The notes under the pieces were generated by a model that saw nothing but the letters and a program-made list of their open reading frames with translations, was not told the origin of the DNA and did no database searches. Below are positions 51,575 to 62,755 of a DNA stretch of 64,000 bases, piece after piece. The translations under genes were made by a program, and so were the position numbers. The stretch comes from Alkalisalibacterium limincola (GTDB lineage Bacteria > Pseudomonadota > Gammaproteobacteria > Xanthomonadales > Xanthomonadaceae): NCBI RefSeq assembly GCF_008017755.1, contig NZ_VRTS01000006.1, forward strand, positions 1-64,000, given 5' to 3'. Within the stretch, counting starts at the first letter, position 1. Every line of letters starts with the position of its first letter.

Positions 51575-52237
51575 TCAATCCTTGGGCTGCTGGACGATGC
51601 GCAGGTAGGGCTTGGGCGACTTCCAGCCCTGCGGAAACTTCTGCTTCGCATCCTCGTCGCTCACCGCGGGCGTGATGATCACATCCTCGCCCTGCTGCCA
51701 GTCCGACGGCGTGGCCACCTTGTGCCGGGCCGTGAGCTGCATCGAATCGATCACGCGCAGGATCTCGGAGAAGTTGCGCCCGGTGGTCATCGGGTACTGC
51801 AGGATCAGCTTGATCAGCTTGTCCGGGCCAATGATGTAGACGCTGCGAACGGTGGCATTGTCCGCCGGGGTACGCCCCTGGCTGCTGTCGCCGGCATCGG
51901 CCGGCAACATGCCGTAGAGCTTGGCGATCGCGAGATCGCTGTCACCGATCATCGGATAGCTCACCGGGTGCCCGGAAACATCCTCGATGTCCTTCGACCA
52001 GCGCTCGTGGTCCTCGACCGGGTCGACGCTCAGCCCGATGATCTTCACCCCCCGCCTGTCGAACTCGGGCTTGAGTCTCGCCGCCGCGCCAAGCTCGGTG
52101 GTGCACACCGGGGTGAAGTCCTTCGGGTGGGAAAACAGCACGGCCCAGCTGTCGCCCAGCCAGTCGTGGAAGCGGATCTCGCCGTGGGTGGTCCGGGCGG
52201 TGAAGTCCGGGGCCTTGTCGCCGATCTTGAGGCTCAT
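51575..52237 (-). CDS. 1-Cys peroxiredoxin (Prx6-like)
   Basis: Reduces peroxides through C45 in HPKDFTPVCTTELG. The 220-residue product lacks a resolving cysteine in its C-half and has the Prx6 pattern SVDPVEDHERWSKDIED, LPADAGDSS and DWQQGEDVIITPAVSDEDA (key: WQQGEDVIITP). Cytosolic, since no signal peptide is present. ATG 52237. It is convergent with rnfB and 70 bases after the TraB gene. Confidence 0.93.
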   Translation of the reverse strand: MSLKIGDKAPDFTARTTHGEIRFHDWLGDSWAVLFSHPKDFTPVCTTELGAAARLKPEFDRRGVKIIGLSVDPVEDHERWSKDIEDVSGHPVSYPMIGDSDLAIAKLYGMLPADAGDSSQGRTPADNATVRSVYIIGPDKLIKLILQYPMTTGRNFSEILRVIDSMQLTARHKVATPSDWQQGEDVIITPAVSDEDAKQKFPQGWKSPKPYLRIVQQPKD

Positions 52238-52307
52238 GGGAGCATCCTTGGGGCAGAGGGAAGCTCCGTGTAGCACGGGATCCGTTTCCTCGGCGTAAAG
52301 CCTGCCC

Positions 52308-53185
52308 TCAGCGGTGCCCGACCCGCTCGAAGCGCACGCCCCGGGCCTCCATCAGCGCCGGCAGTCCGTCCTCTCCGACCAGGTGCAGCGCGCCCACCAC
52401 GACCAGGGTGGTGCCCGGCTGGTCCAGCAGGGCCTGGATCTGCGGCACCCAGCGCTCGTTGCGCTCCAGGTTGGTCAGTCGCGCGGTGACCGGCGTCTTG
52501 GCCATCATCTCGTCGATCACGACCTGCTCCAGCGCCTTCGCGTCGCCACTGCGCCAGGCGACATGCAGGCGCTCGACGTCCTCGCGCAGTTCCGCGGGCG
52601 GCTTGAGGCTTTCGCGCAGGGAGATCTCCTGCTCCTCCCACGGCCCGCCATCGAGCGCGGCAAGCTGGTCGTCGACGGTTTCCAGGCCTCCGGTCGGCTT
52701 GCCATCCTGGGCAACCCGGGCCATGAAGTGCTGGTCCAGTCCCCGGGTGGCGTCGAAGCCCGCCGCCTGCATCGTCGTCAACGCGATGCTGAGCCCGAAG
52801 AACCAGGGCTTGTAGGGGTCGACGGCGGGTAGGGCCGCCTCGCTGCCCAGGAACTTCACCAGCTTCTCGCGCGTCTCGGGCTGCACCATCTCGCTGAGCT
52901 TTTGCCCTTCCGGCAGCATGCCGCAGCCGTGAACTTGCGCGCCAGGTCCGGGGACTGCATGTCTGCGGGGCTGATCTCGAAGATCACCCGGTCGGCCCCC
53001 TGGTAGGCCTGCTCGAGCGATTTCGCCAGCGGGTAGTCGCTGGGGCGGAGCAGGTGGAACGACCCCACCAGGTACACCGTGCCTTCGCTGCCGGTGGCGC
53101 GCCACATCAGTGGCGTGGGCGGTTCGGCCAGCACCGGGGCGGTGAACAGCAACAGCATGAAGGCCACGAAGGCGCGCTTGAGCAT
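52308..53185 (-). CDS. TraB/GumN family protein (one frameshift)
   Basis: Predicted periplasmic protein of the TraB/GumN superfamily, whose members resemble metalloproteases with two GxxH motifs. A signal peptide (AFVAFMLLLFTAPVLA) leads to VYLVGSFHLLRPSDYPL and, near the end, LVVVGALHLVGEDGLPALME. The frame changes at about 52925 (GCGGCATG lacks a G of GCGGGCATG); corrected length 292. ATG 53185 follows GGGAG. Function unknown; upstream DUF1684 gene probably shares the transcript. Confidence 0.87.
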
Positions 53186-53216
53186 CGGAATCTCCCTGGA
53201 AAGTTTGGTCATTGCT

Positions 53217-54185
53217 TCATTGCAGCTGGTAGGCGGCCGCCGGACTGGGGCCGGCGTAGGCGCGCTCGCCCGCATCGATGACCAGGTCGAGCCGGTTCTC
53301 GGGCGGTGGCAACGGGCAGGTGGTGTAGGCACTGAATGCACACGGCGGGTTGTAGCCGCGGTTGAAATCGATCACCACGCGTCCGTCCTCGGGCGGCGCC
53401 GTGTACAGGAACCGACCGCCGGCGTACGTGTCGCGGCCGTTGGTGCGGTCGGCGTAGACGACGAAAAAGGTGCCATCGGGCCCCTCGAGGGCCTCGAGCG
53501 AATGGCGCTCGCCGTCCCGCTCGAACTCGATGCGCCCCGGATTGACGGTCGCCTCCTCGTCGCCCAGCACGTTGATGATCGGGATCGTGCGGCCCGGCGC
53601 GTGGGCATGGAAGTCGGCCTCGATGCGCCAGCCCGGCTCGGCCGGGAAGTACTCCAGCCCGACGAAGCCGGTGCGGGTCGGGGACTCGTCGTGCATGACC
53701 CTCAATGCGAAACGCTCGCCCCGCCGGATCACCTCGAAGCGGCCGCGCCCCTCGTCGAAGCCGATCCGCGGGGAAGCCCCCGCATCCGGCGGCGTCAGGT
53801 CCATCGGCGCGACCACCCCGGCCCCCTGGAAACGCAGCGCGTGGCCCGGCAGGGGGTGCAGGACCACCCGGGTGCCCACGAGCTCCAGCTCGCCCACCGC
53901 GGCTTCGGCGGGATCGAAGCGGTAGCGCACGGCCTCACCGCCACCGAAGGCATGACGGCCCGGGACCAGCCAATCGCGCGACACCAGCGCGAGCCAGCCA
54001 TCGGGCCGCATCAGGCGCTCCAGGCGATCGGCCTGCCATGCGCTGTTCTCCTGGTGGAAGGCGTCGACGCGCACGAGTTCGCGCGCCCGTTCGTCACGGT
54101 CCGCGCCGCAGGCGACCAGTACCCCACCCAGCAGCATGGCGATGGCGAGCTTCATCATCGCCGTTCCCGGCATCGGTATTCTCAT
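53217..54185 (-). CDS. DUF1684 lipoprotein
   Basis: A 322-residue protein with a lipoprotein signal ending LLGGVLVACG, then DUF1684: FVGLEYFPAEPGWRIEADF, VYADRTNGRDTYAGGRFLY and DFNRGYNPPCAFSAYTTCPLPP (quoted in parts). The domain occurs widely in bacteria; its function is unknown. ATG 54185 follows GGGAG; ATG 54158 would give a shorter but also valid signal. It begins 19 bases after the mutL stop. Confidence 0.9.
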   Translation of the reverse strand: MRIPMPGTAMMKLAIAMLLGGVLVACGADRDERARELVRVDAFHQENSAWQADRLERLMRPDGWLALVSRDWLVPGRHAFGGGEAVRYRFDPAEAAVGELELVGTRVVLHPLPGHALRFQGAGVVAPMDLTPPDAGASPRIGFDEGRGRFEVIRRGERFALRVMHDESPTRTGFVGLEYFPAEPGWRIEADFHAHAPGRTIPIINVLGDEEATVNPGRIEFERDGERHSLEALEGPDGTFFVVYADRTNGRDTYAGGRFLYTAPPEDGRVVIDFNRGYNPPCAFSAYTTCPLPPPENRLDLVIDAGERAYAGPSPAAAYQLQ

Positions 54186-54204
54186 TGCGTCTCCCAAACC
54201 TCGC

Positions 54205-56058
<1,854 letters not shown>

Positions 56059-56088
56059 GAACGGCAGCCATCATCGGGATGACAGGCG

Positions 56089-56094
56089 ATGATA
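56089..56094 (-). promoter_or_regulatory. -10-like box for mutL
   Basis: TATCAT on the minus strand, 30 bases before the GTG start, in the 91-base gap after the amidase gene. Confidence 0.3.
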
Positions 56095-56149
56095 GCAGTC
56101 GCTTGGCAGCCGAATCCGGGGCCCGGGCCGCGTCGGACCGGGAACTCGC

Positions 56150-57537
56150 TCAGTTCGGTGCGCTGCGCGCCGCCACGGTCGAGGGCGTGCCGCCGCCGGG
56201 TGCCACCGGTGCCGGGATGCGCAGGCGGTCGCCCACGCGCACGACGTCGCCGCTGAGGCTGTTGGCCTGGCGCAGCTGGGTCAGGCTGACGTTGTGGCGC
56301 ATCGCGATCGAGGACAGGGTGTCGCCGCGACCGACCACGTATTCGCGCGGACCGGGCATGCCCTGGCGTGCCGCCAGCAGGGTTCCCGGCGGCGGTTGCT
56401 GGGTGAAGAAGACACGGATTCCGTCGACCACGGCCGAGGACAGCGCGCGCTGGTGGCCCGGGTCGTTGAGCTTGCGCTCCTCCTCCGGGTTGGAGATGAA
56501 TGCGGTCTCGACCAGCATCGAGGGCACGTCGGGCGAGCGCAGCACGACGAAATTCGCGCGCTCCACCTGCGGCTTGTGGGTCTTGCCGACGCGCTTGAGG
56601 GCCTCGAGCACCTGGTTGGCGGCGTCTTCGGAGGCACGCATCGTGGCGCTCTGCGACAGGTCCAGGAGCACCGCGGCAAGGGTGTTGTCCTTGTCGTCGA
56701 GCTTGACCCCGCCGACCAGGTCGCCGCGTTCTCGCTGCTGGCCAGCCAGCGCGCGGCCTCCGAGGAGGCACCACGCTGCGAGAGCACGTAGACGCTCGAG
56801 CCCGCGGCCGTGGGCCGGTTGAACGCGTCGGCGTGGATCGAGACGAACAGGTCCGCCTGGGCCTCGCGTGCCTTGCGGTAGCGCTCCTGCAGCGGGATGA
56901 AGTAATCGCCGGTGCGGATGAGGACCGCACGCATGCCCGGCTCGGCATCGATCTGCCGGGCGAGCTCCTGCGAGATCGCCAGCGTGATGTTCTTCTCCCA
57001 GCTGCCACTGGCACCGCGCGCGCCGGGGTCCCGACCCCCATGCCCGGCGTCGATCGCGATGACCACGTCGCGCTGCCCGTCGGGCATCACGTCCTCGATC
57101 GTGCGCACCGCGGCCGAGGCGGTGTCGCTGGAGCCGGCCGGGTGGAGTTCGACCACCAGCCGGTGGCCCTGGCCCTGCCCCGGTGGGATCAGGTAGGAAC
57201 GCGGGCTGACGTTGTCGGCCAGGTCGAGCACCACGCGCAGCTGGTTGGGCTCGGGCCGGCCGGTGCGCACATTGCCGACCACGCCGGTGACCGGACCGGG
57301 CGAGAAGCCCGCGGCGAGTTCGGCACCGCTGAAATCCAGGACCAGACGGGACGGATTCTCGAGCACGAAGACCCGGTAGTCGGGTTGCCGCGAAAGGGTG
57401 AATTCGACGCGCGTGTGGGATTGCGACTCCAGCAGGCTGACCGCCCGCAGCTCGCCACCCGCCTGCGCCACACCGATGCCACCGAGCATCGGCAGCAGCA
57501 GCAACACACACGCGATTCGGGAGATCAGGCGGGCCAT
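56150..57537 (-). CDS. amiB: N-acetylmuramoyl-L-alanine amidase with LysM (one frameshift)
   Basis: Septal peptidoglycan amidase. After a signal peptide come an AMIN domain (RVEFTLSRQPDYRVFVLENPSRLVLDF in outline), an Amidase_3 domain with zinc ligands in AIDAGHGGRDPGA, the E and H in HADAFNRPTAAG, and a C-terminal LysM (VVGRGDTLSSIAMRHNVSL). One base is missing at about 56724-56727, where GCGGCGACC should read GCGGGCGACC; the corrected protein has 462 residues. ATG 57537 gives MARLISRIACVLLLLPML. The tsaE-amidase-mutL order is the common gammaproteobacterial one. The symbol amiB follows that locus; amiC is also used. Confidence 0.92.
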
Positions 57538-57567
57538 GGGGCCGATGAAACCGCAGACGGGCGGGAA

Positions 57568-57632
57568 AATCAAGACTTTTCCCTTTTTAATCCGCTACCT
57601 GCCCTACCTTCCTAAAAGAAATATGAGAAAGC
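57568..57632. other. AT-rich tract in the tsaE-amidase gap
   Basis: The 99-base gap between the tsaE stop and amidase start holds the lowest-GC run seen in the window (TTTTCCCTTTTTAATCC and CCTAAAAGAAATATGAG). On the minus strand it also has a repeat GGTAG-GGCA-GGTAG. It may contain the promoter of the amidase-mutL unit; I cannot assign hexamers with confidence. Confidence 0.4.
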
Positions 57633-57636
57633 AGCG

Positions 57637-58113
57637 CTAGCTGAACTCGCGCTTTACCACGTCGACCCATTCCGCCCCCGCCGCACTGCACGGCAGCAAC
57701 CGGGCCCGGCGCGCCTCGCCGTCGACGCCGAGCTCGAGCATCAGGTCGCAGGCCGGCAGGGCACCCTCGCCCCGCTCGGGCCACTCCACCAGCCACAGGT
57801 CGGCCTCGGCGTGGAGGTCGTCGAGCCCCAGGAAGTCCAGCTCGCCGGGATCGGCCAGCCGGTAGAGGTCCATGTGCACCGCTTCGCCCCGCGCCAGGGG
57901 GTAGCGCTCGACCAGCGTATAGGTGGGGCTGCGCACCGGGCCCTGCACGCCAAGTCCGCGCAGCATGGCGCGTGCCAGCGTCGTCTTGCCCGCGCCCAGG
58001 TCGCCGCGCAGGAACACGATCGCGGGCACCGGCCGGGACCGGGCCAGGCAGGTGCCGAGGCGCTCGGTGGCTTCGGCATCGGGCAGCCGGAAGCTGCAAC
58101 TTGCATCGTTCAC
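57637..58113 (-). CDS. tsaE: tRNA t6A biosynthesis ATPase TsaE
   Basis: Partner of TsaB and TsaD in forming threonylcarbamoyladenosine in tRNA. The 158-residue product has Walker A RGDLGAGKT (37-44), the SPTYTLVERY segment and HMDLYRLADPGELDFLGLDD (in parts). The start is GTG 58113, overlapping the nnrED stop as GTGA. The protein ends in VKREFS, then TAG. Confidence 0.94.
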   Translation of the reverse strand: MNDASCSFRLPDAEATERLGTCLARSRPVPAIVFLRGDLGAGKTTLARAMLRGLGVQGPVRSPTYTLVERYPLARGEAVHMDLYRLADPGELDFLGLDDLHAEADLWLVEWPERGEGALPACDLMLELGVDGEARRARLLPCSAAGAEWVDVVKREFS

Positions 58114-59606
58114 GTCCCGCCGTCCTCCCGGAGTTGCGGATTGGCCAGCCGGCGAATATGCGGCATCAGGTCGAGCGCGAGCAGCCCGCGCTCGCCCTCG
58201 CTCGCCGCCCGGTCGCCGGCGCAGGCGTGCAGGAGCGTTCCGCAGACAGCGGCATCCCAGGGCTGGAGTCCCTGCGCAAGCAGGCCGGCGATCACGCCGG
58301 CCAGGACATCTCCCATCCCGCCGACAGCCATTCCCGGGTTTCCGGCATCGATGACCGCAGCGGCCTGTCCCTCGGTGGCCACGATGCTGCCGGGCCCCTT
58401 GAGCACCACCACCGCATCGAACCGGGCCGCCAGTGTCTGCGCCGCGGTGAAGCGGTCGACTTCGATGTCGGCGACGCCACACTCGAGCAGTCGCGCGGCC
58501 TCGCCGGGATGCGGTGTCAGCACGCACTTCGACGGCAGCGCATGGCCCGTCTCCGCCAGCAGGTTCAGGCCATCCGCATCGACCACGCACGGCCGGCCCG
58601 ATGCCAGCGCCGAGTGCCACAACCCGCGTGCCCAGTCCCCGCGCCCCAAACCCGGGCCCAGCGCCAGCACGTCGGCAGCCTCGAGCAGGGCATCGAACTC
58701 GTCCTGGCCATCCACGCTTCGCGCCATGACCTCGGGACGCGCGGCCAGCAGCGCGGTGACGTGGGCGGGCCGCGTCGCCACCAGGACCAGGCCGCTGCCG
58801 CACCGCAGCGCCGCCTCGGCACACAGCCGGATGGCGCCGCCGAAACCATGGTCGCCGCCGATGCACAGGACACGGCCGTGATCACCCTTGTGCGCCTCGC
58901 GCCGACGCGGCTGCAACCATCGCGCCAGCGCCGCCTGCCGGTAACGCACCGCGGCGGGCGACTGCCCGGAGAACACGGCCTGCGGAAGGCCAAGGGGCGC
59001 GTGCGAGCGCTCGCCCGACAGCCACCTCCCCGCCCCGGTCTCCAAGCCCTGCTTGCCGGCGATGAAGCTCACCGTGGCCGTGGCGCGTACCGCATCCCCT
59101 GGCGCACTGCCCCGGTCGGCATCGACGCCGGAGGGGACATCAAGGGCAAGCACCGGTTTGCCGCTGCCGTTGAGCATGCCGATCAGCTGGGCCACCGCGC
59201 CCTCGGGCGGTCGGTCCAGGCCGGTGCCCAGCAGCGCGTCGACCCACACGTCGATGTCGCCCGGCACCGCGGCGTCCGGCCCGGCGACCAGGCCATCGAT
59301 CGCCGACCAGTCCGCCGCGGCCTTCATGGCCGTGGGCGCACGGGCCGGGCCGCTGGCGACCAGGTGCACCGGGAAACCGGCCGAACGCGCCAGACGCGCC
59401 AGCACGTAGCCGTCGCCACCGTTGTTGCCTGGCCCGCAGGCCACGCCGATCCGCCTGGCGCCCGGCCAGCGCCGCCGCAGCACGGCCCAGGCAGCCTCGC
59501 CGGCACGCTTCATCAACGTGTAGGCGGGGATCTCGAGCGCTTGCGTCGCGTGCCGGTCGATGGCGCGTGACTGCTCGGCGCGGTAGAGGTCGAAGGCATC
59601 GGACAT
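58110..59606 (-). CDS. nnrD: Bifunctional NAD(P)H-hydrate epimerase/dehydratase
   Basis: Repairs hydrated NAD(P)H. The N-half is the YjeF_N epimerase (GPGNNGGDGY at 58-67; LDVPSGVDADRG), the C-half the ADP-dependent dehydratase (GDHGRVLCIGGDHGFGGAIR, LTPHPGEAARLL, GNPGMAVGGMGDVLAG). Total 498 residues, as for E. coli Nnr. ATG 59606 is only 22 bases from the divergent queG ATG. It leads the nnrED-tsaE-amidase-mutL group. Confidence 0.96.
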   Translation of the reverse strand: MSDAFDLYRAEQSRAIDRHATQALEIPAYTLMKRAGEAAWAVLRRRWPGARRIGVACGPGNNGGDGYVLARLARSAGFPVHLVASGPARAPTAMKAAADWSAIDGLVAGPDAAVPGDIDVWVDALLGTGLDRPPEGAVAQLIGMLNGSGKPVLALDVPSGVDADRGSAPGDAVRATATVSFIAGKQGLETGAGRWLSGERSHAPLGLPQAVFSGQSPAAVRYRQAALARWLQPRRREAHKGDHGRVLCIGGDHGFGGAIRLCAEAALRCGSGLVLVATRPAHVTALLAARPEVMARSVDGQDEFDALLEAADVLALGPGLGRGDWARGLWHSALASGRPCVVDADGLNLLAETGHALPSKCVLTPHPGEAARLLECGVADIEVDRFTAAQTLAARFDAVVVLKGPGSIVATEGQAAAVIDAGNPGMAVGGMGDVLAGVIAGLLAQGLQPWDAAVCGTLLHACAGDRAASEGERGLLALDLMPHIRRLANPQLREDGGT

Positions 59607-59612
59607 GCGCGG

Positions 59613-59618
59613 ATTCTA
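59613..59618 (-). promoter_or_regulatory. -10-like box abutting nnrED
   Basis: TAGAAT on the minus strand, six bases before the nnrED ATG. A start seven bases downstream would put the first base of the mRNA at the ATG. It overlaps the queG -10 by two bases. Confidence 0.45.
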
Positions 59619-59622
59619 TACT
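59617..59622 (+). promoter_or_regulatory. -10-like box abutting queG
   Basis: TATACT on the plus strand, six bases before the queG ATG at 59629. As for nnrED this predicts a leaderless mRNA. The two boxes share bases 59617-59618. Confidence 0.45.
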
Positions 59623-59628
59623 CGCCCG

Positions 59629-60687
59629 ATGGCCGATACCTTCGACTACGTTGCGCTCAAGCTCAAGATCCGGCAGTGGAGCGCGGAACTGGGCTTCCAG
59701 GACATGGGCGTGGCCGGCATCGAGCTGGCCGAGGACGAACGGCACCTGATGGACTGGCTGGCCCGGGAACAGCATGGCGAGATGGAATACATGGCCCGCC
59801 ACGGCACCAAGCGCGCCCGGCCCGCGGAGCTGCAGCCGGGCACGCTGCGCGTGGTGTCGGTGCGCATGGACTACGGCGACGGCGACGATGACGCCGCGTG
59901 GGACACGCTGGCCGACGGTTCGCGCGCCTACGTGGCCCGCTACGCCCTGGGCCGCGACTACCACAAGCTGATGCGCAACCGGCTGCAGAAGCTGGCCGAA
60001 CGCGTGGCCGGCGAGGTCGGTCCGTTCGGCTACCGCGCCTTCGTGGATTCCGCACCGGTGCTCGAGCGTGCGTTGGCACGCAATGCCGGGCTGGGATGGA
60101 TCGGCAAGAACGCCTGCGTGATCAACCGCGGGGCCGGCAGCTGGTTCTTCCTCGGGGAGCTCTACACCGACCTGCCACTGCCCATCGATCCGCCGGCCAG
60201 TGCGCATTGCGGCACCTGCTCGCGCTGCATCGATGTTTGCCCGACCCGCGCGATCGTGGCCCCGAACCGCATCGACGCACGCCGCTGCATCAGCTACCTC
60301 ACCATCGAGCTGCGCGGATCGATCCCGGAGGAGTTCCGGGAGGCGATCGGCAACCGGATATTCGGTTGCGACGACTGCCAGCTGATCTGCCCCTGGAACA
60401 AGTTCGCCCGGCACCACGGCAGCGACGACTTCAGCCCACGCCACGGGCTCGACCAGGCATCGCTGGTGGAGCTGTTCGCGTGGAGCGAAGCGGATTTCCT
60501 GGAGCGCACGCAGGGCTCGGCGATCCGCCGCACCGGCTACACCGGCTGGCTGCGCAACATCGCGGTGGGGTTGGGCAACGCGCCGGGCAGCGAGGACGTG
60601 CTGGCGGCGCTGCGCTCGCGCAGCGACCACCCCGACCCCGTCGTTCGCGAGCACGTGGCGTGGGCGCTGGCGCGCCACGCCGCCTGA
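59629..60687 (+). CDS. queG: Epoxyqueuosine reductase
   Basis: Last step of queuosine synthesis in tRNA; a cobalamin- and Fe-S-dependent reductase. The 352-residue product has the catalytic Asp region AFVDSAPVLERALARNAGLGWIGKN (in parts), two 4Fe-4S motifs (HCGTCSRCIDVCPT with C194, C197, C200, C204, and FGCDDCQLICPWN) and a short C-terminal HEAT-like repeat. ATG 59629 fits the family; ATG 59605 would overlap nnrED. Divergence from nnrED matches E. coli. Its stop abuts the stop of pgi. Confidence 0.95.
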   Translation: MADTFDYVALKLKIRQWSAELGFQDMGVAGIELAEDERHLMDWLAREQHGEMEYMARHGTKRARPAELQPGTLRVVSVRMDYGDGDDDAAWDTLADGSRAYVARYALGRDYHKLMRNRLQKLAERVAGEVGPFGYRAFVDSAPVLERALARNAGLGWIGKNACVINRGAGSWFFLGELYTDLPLPIDPPASAHCGTCSRCIDVCPTRAIVAPNRIDARRCISYLTIELRGSIPEEFREAIGNRIFGCDDCQLICPWNKFARHHGSDDFSPRHGLDQASLVELFAWSEADFLERTQGSAIRRTGYTGWLRNIAVGLGNAPGSEDVLAALRSRSDHPDPVVREHVAWALARHAA

Positions 60688-62207
60688 TCAGTCGCGCAAG
60701 CGCCGCACCTGCGCCAGCAGGCCCGCCGTGACCGGATCATCGACCGCACCCGCCTCGTCGGCCAGGTGCGGCAGCAGGCCGGCGGCGAGGCGCTTGCCCA
60801 GTTCCACGCCCCATTGGTCGAAAGCGTTGATGTCGAGCAGGACCGCCTGCAGGTAGACGCTGTGCTCGTACAACGCCAGCAGGGCACCGAGCGAGCGAGC
60901 GTCGAGGCGCTCGAGCAGGATGACCGTGGACGGCGGCCACCCGGATAGTTGCGGTGCGGATCCTCGCAGGCCTCGCCGTCGGCCAGCGCCTGGGCCTGGG
61001 CCAGCAGGTTGGCCAGGACGATGTCGTGGCTTCCGGGATGGGCATGGTCCGGGTTCACCACGCCGATGAAATCAACCGGCACCACGTCGGTGCCCTGGTG
61101 CAGCGACTGGAAGAAGCTGTGCTGCACGTCGCTGCCCGCGCCGCCCCAGACCACCGGCCCGGTCGCCAGTTCCGAGGGCGCGCCGGAGACGGTGACCGAC
61201 TTGCCCAGGCTTTCCATGACCAGCTGTTGCAGGAAATCCGGCAACAGGCGCAGGCGCTCGTCGTAGGGGATCACCGCCTGGGTGTCCAGGCCCAGCGCGT
61301 TGCGGTTCCAGACCGCGACCAGGGCATGCCGGACCGCGAGGTTGTCGACGACGTCGCTGCCGTGGACGTGGGCATCCATTTGCGCAGCGCCGGCCAGCAA
61401 CTCGTCGAAAGCGGCGTTGCCCAAGCGCAGGGCGATCGCCAGCCCCACCGCCGACCACAGGGAATAGCGGCCCCCGACCCAGTCCCACATGGGAAGGACG
61501 TGCCCGGGGGCCACGCCGAATTCCGCCGCGCGCCGTGTGTTCGCGCTCACCGCGTAGAGGCGCTCGCCCGCGCCCTCGCCCATCCAGTCGCGAACGATGC
61601 GTGCGTTGGTCAGGGTTTCCTGCGTGGTGAAGCTCTTGGACACGACGATCGCGGCAGTGAGCGTGGGATCCAGGCGCGAGAGCAGGCGCGAGACGGCATG
61701 GCCATCGACGTTGGACAGGAAATGCACCGCAAGCCCGCCATCGCCCCCCAGTGCGTCGACCACCAGCCTGGGCCCGAGGTCGGAGCCGCCGATGCCGATG
61801 CTGATGACGTCGGTGAGACCACTGGCCCGGATGCGATCCACCAGCCCGGCCATGTTCCGACGCGAGGCCGTCGCCGTCGCGTGGGCCTCGCGTGATGCCG
61901 CACTGGCTTCGGGATCGCCGCGAAGCGCGGTGTGCAGGGCGGATCGTCCTTCCGTCGTGTTGACGCGTTCACCCGCGAACAGCCGCCGTATGGCGCCGGG
62001 CAGGTCGAGCTCACCGGCGATGTCGAGCAGCGCGGCCATGGCCTCGCGGTCCAGGCGCTGTCGCGCGAAGCTCACATGCAGCCCCGATGCCTGGAGGCTC
62101 ATCGCCTGTGCACGATCGGGATCGGCGGCGATCAGTTCACGCAGCGGCCGGTCGACGACACGGGCGGCGTGGGGAATGAGTGACTGGATGCGCGCCTTCC
62201 CTTGCAC
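60688..62207 (-). CDS. pgi: Glucose-6-phosphate isomerase (one frameshift)
   Basis: Interconverts glucose-6- and fructose-6-phosphate. Motifs: [49 protein letters not shown], and in the second frame [22 protein letters not shown]. The break is at 60931-60935: GGCCGCCGTCC lacks one C of GGCCGCCCGTCC; corrected the protein has 506 residues, the short Pgi type of this order. The start is GTG 62207, 12 bases after the panD stop, so pgi belongs to the pan operon, as in Xanthomonas. Confidence 0.93.
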
Positions 62208-62219
62208 GGCCCGGCCCGG

Positions 62220-62615
62220 TCAGGCCGCTTCGGCCGAGCCCATCTGGGGCGGGATCGAGTCGTTGGTGTGGGTCATGCGGTTCTCGCGGTCGACATAGAC
62301 CAGCGTCGGCTTGAACTTCGCCATTTCGGCCTCGTCGAGCGTGCCGTAGGCGCAGATGATGATCAGGTCGCCCGGACTGGCCAGGTGCGCGGCGGCACCG
62401 TTGACCGAAATCACCCCGGAACCCTCTTCGCCGCGGATGGCGTAGGTCACGAAGCGCTCGCCGTTGTTGATGTTGTAGATGTGCACCTGCTCGTACTCGC
62501 GGATGCCGGAGATGTCGAGCAGGCGACCGTCGATGGCGCACGAGCCTTCATAGTGCAGCTCGGCGTGGGTCACGCTGGCGCGATGGATCTTGGCCTTGAG
62601 GACATTGAGTTGCAT
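62220..62615 (-). CDS. panD: Aspartate 1-decarboxylase proenzyme
   Basis: Makes beta-alanine for pantothenate. The 131-residue proenzyme self-cleaves between G24 and S25 in HYEGSCAID to form the pyruvoyl group; later motifs [19 protein letters not shown] and [20 protein letters not shown] are intact. ATG 62615. It lies 140 bases after panC, a gap with no clear signal. Confidence 0.96.
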   Translation of the reverse strand: MQLNVLKAKIHRASVTHAELHYEGSCAIDGRLLDISGIREYEQVHIYNINNGERFVTYAIRGEEGSGVISVNGAAAHLASPGDLIIICAYGTLDEAEMAKFKPTLVYVDRENRMTHTNDSIPPQMGSAEAA

Positions 62616-62755
62616 GCAGGGCTCCGGCGGCCTCGGGCCGCGTGGATGCCGGACGCTCCAGTGGGGCGTCGGCCGAATCGGGGTGGGCTCAATAGTGCAG
62701 TTTAGGAACGCGGCTTGCGCAGTGCAACATCAGTCGCCCGGCGTTTGCCGCCGGT

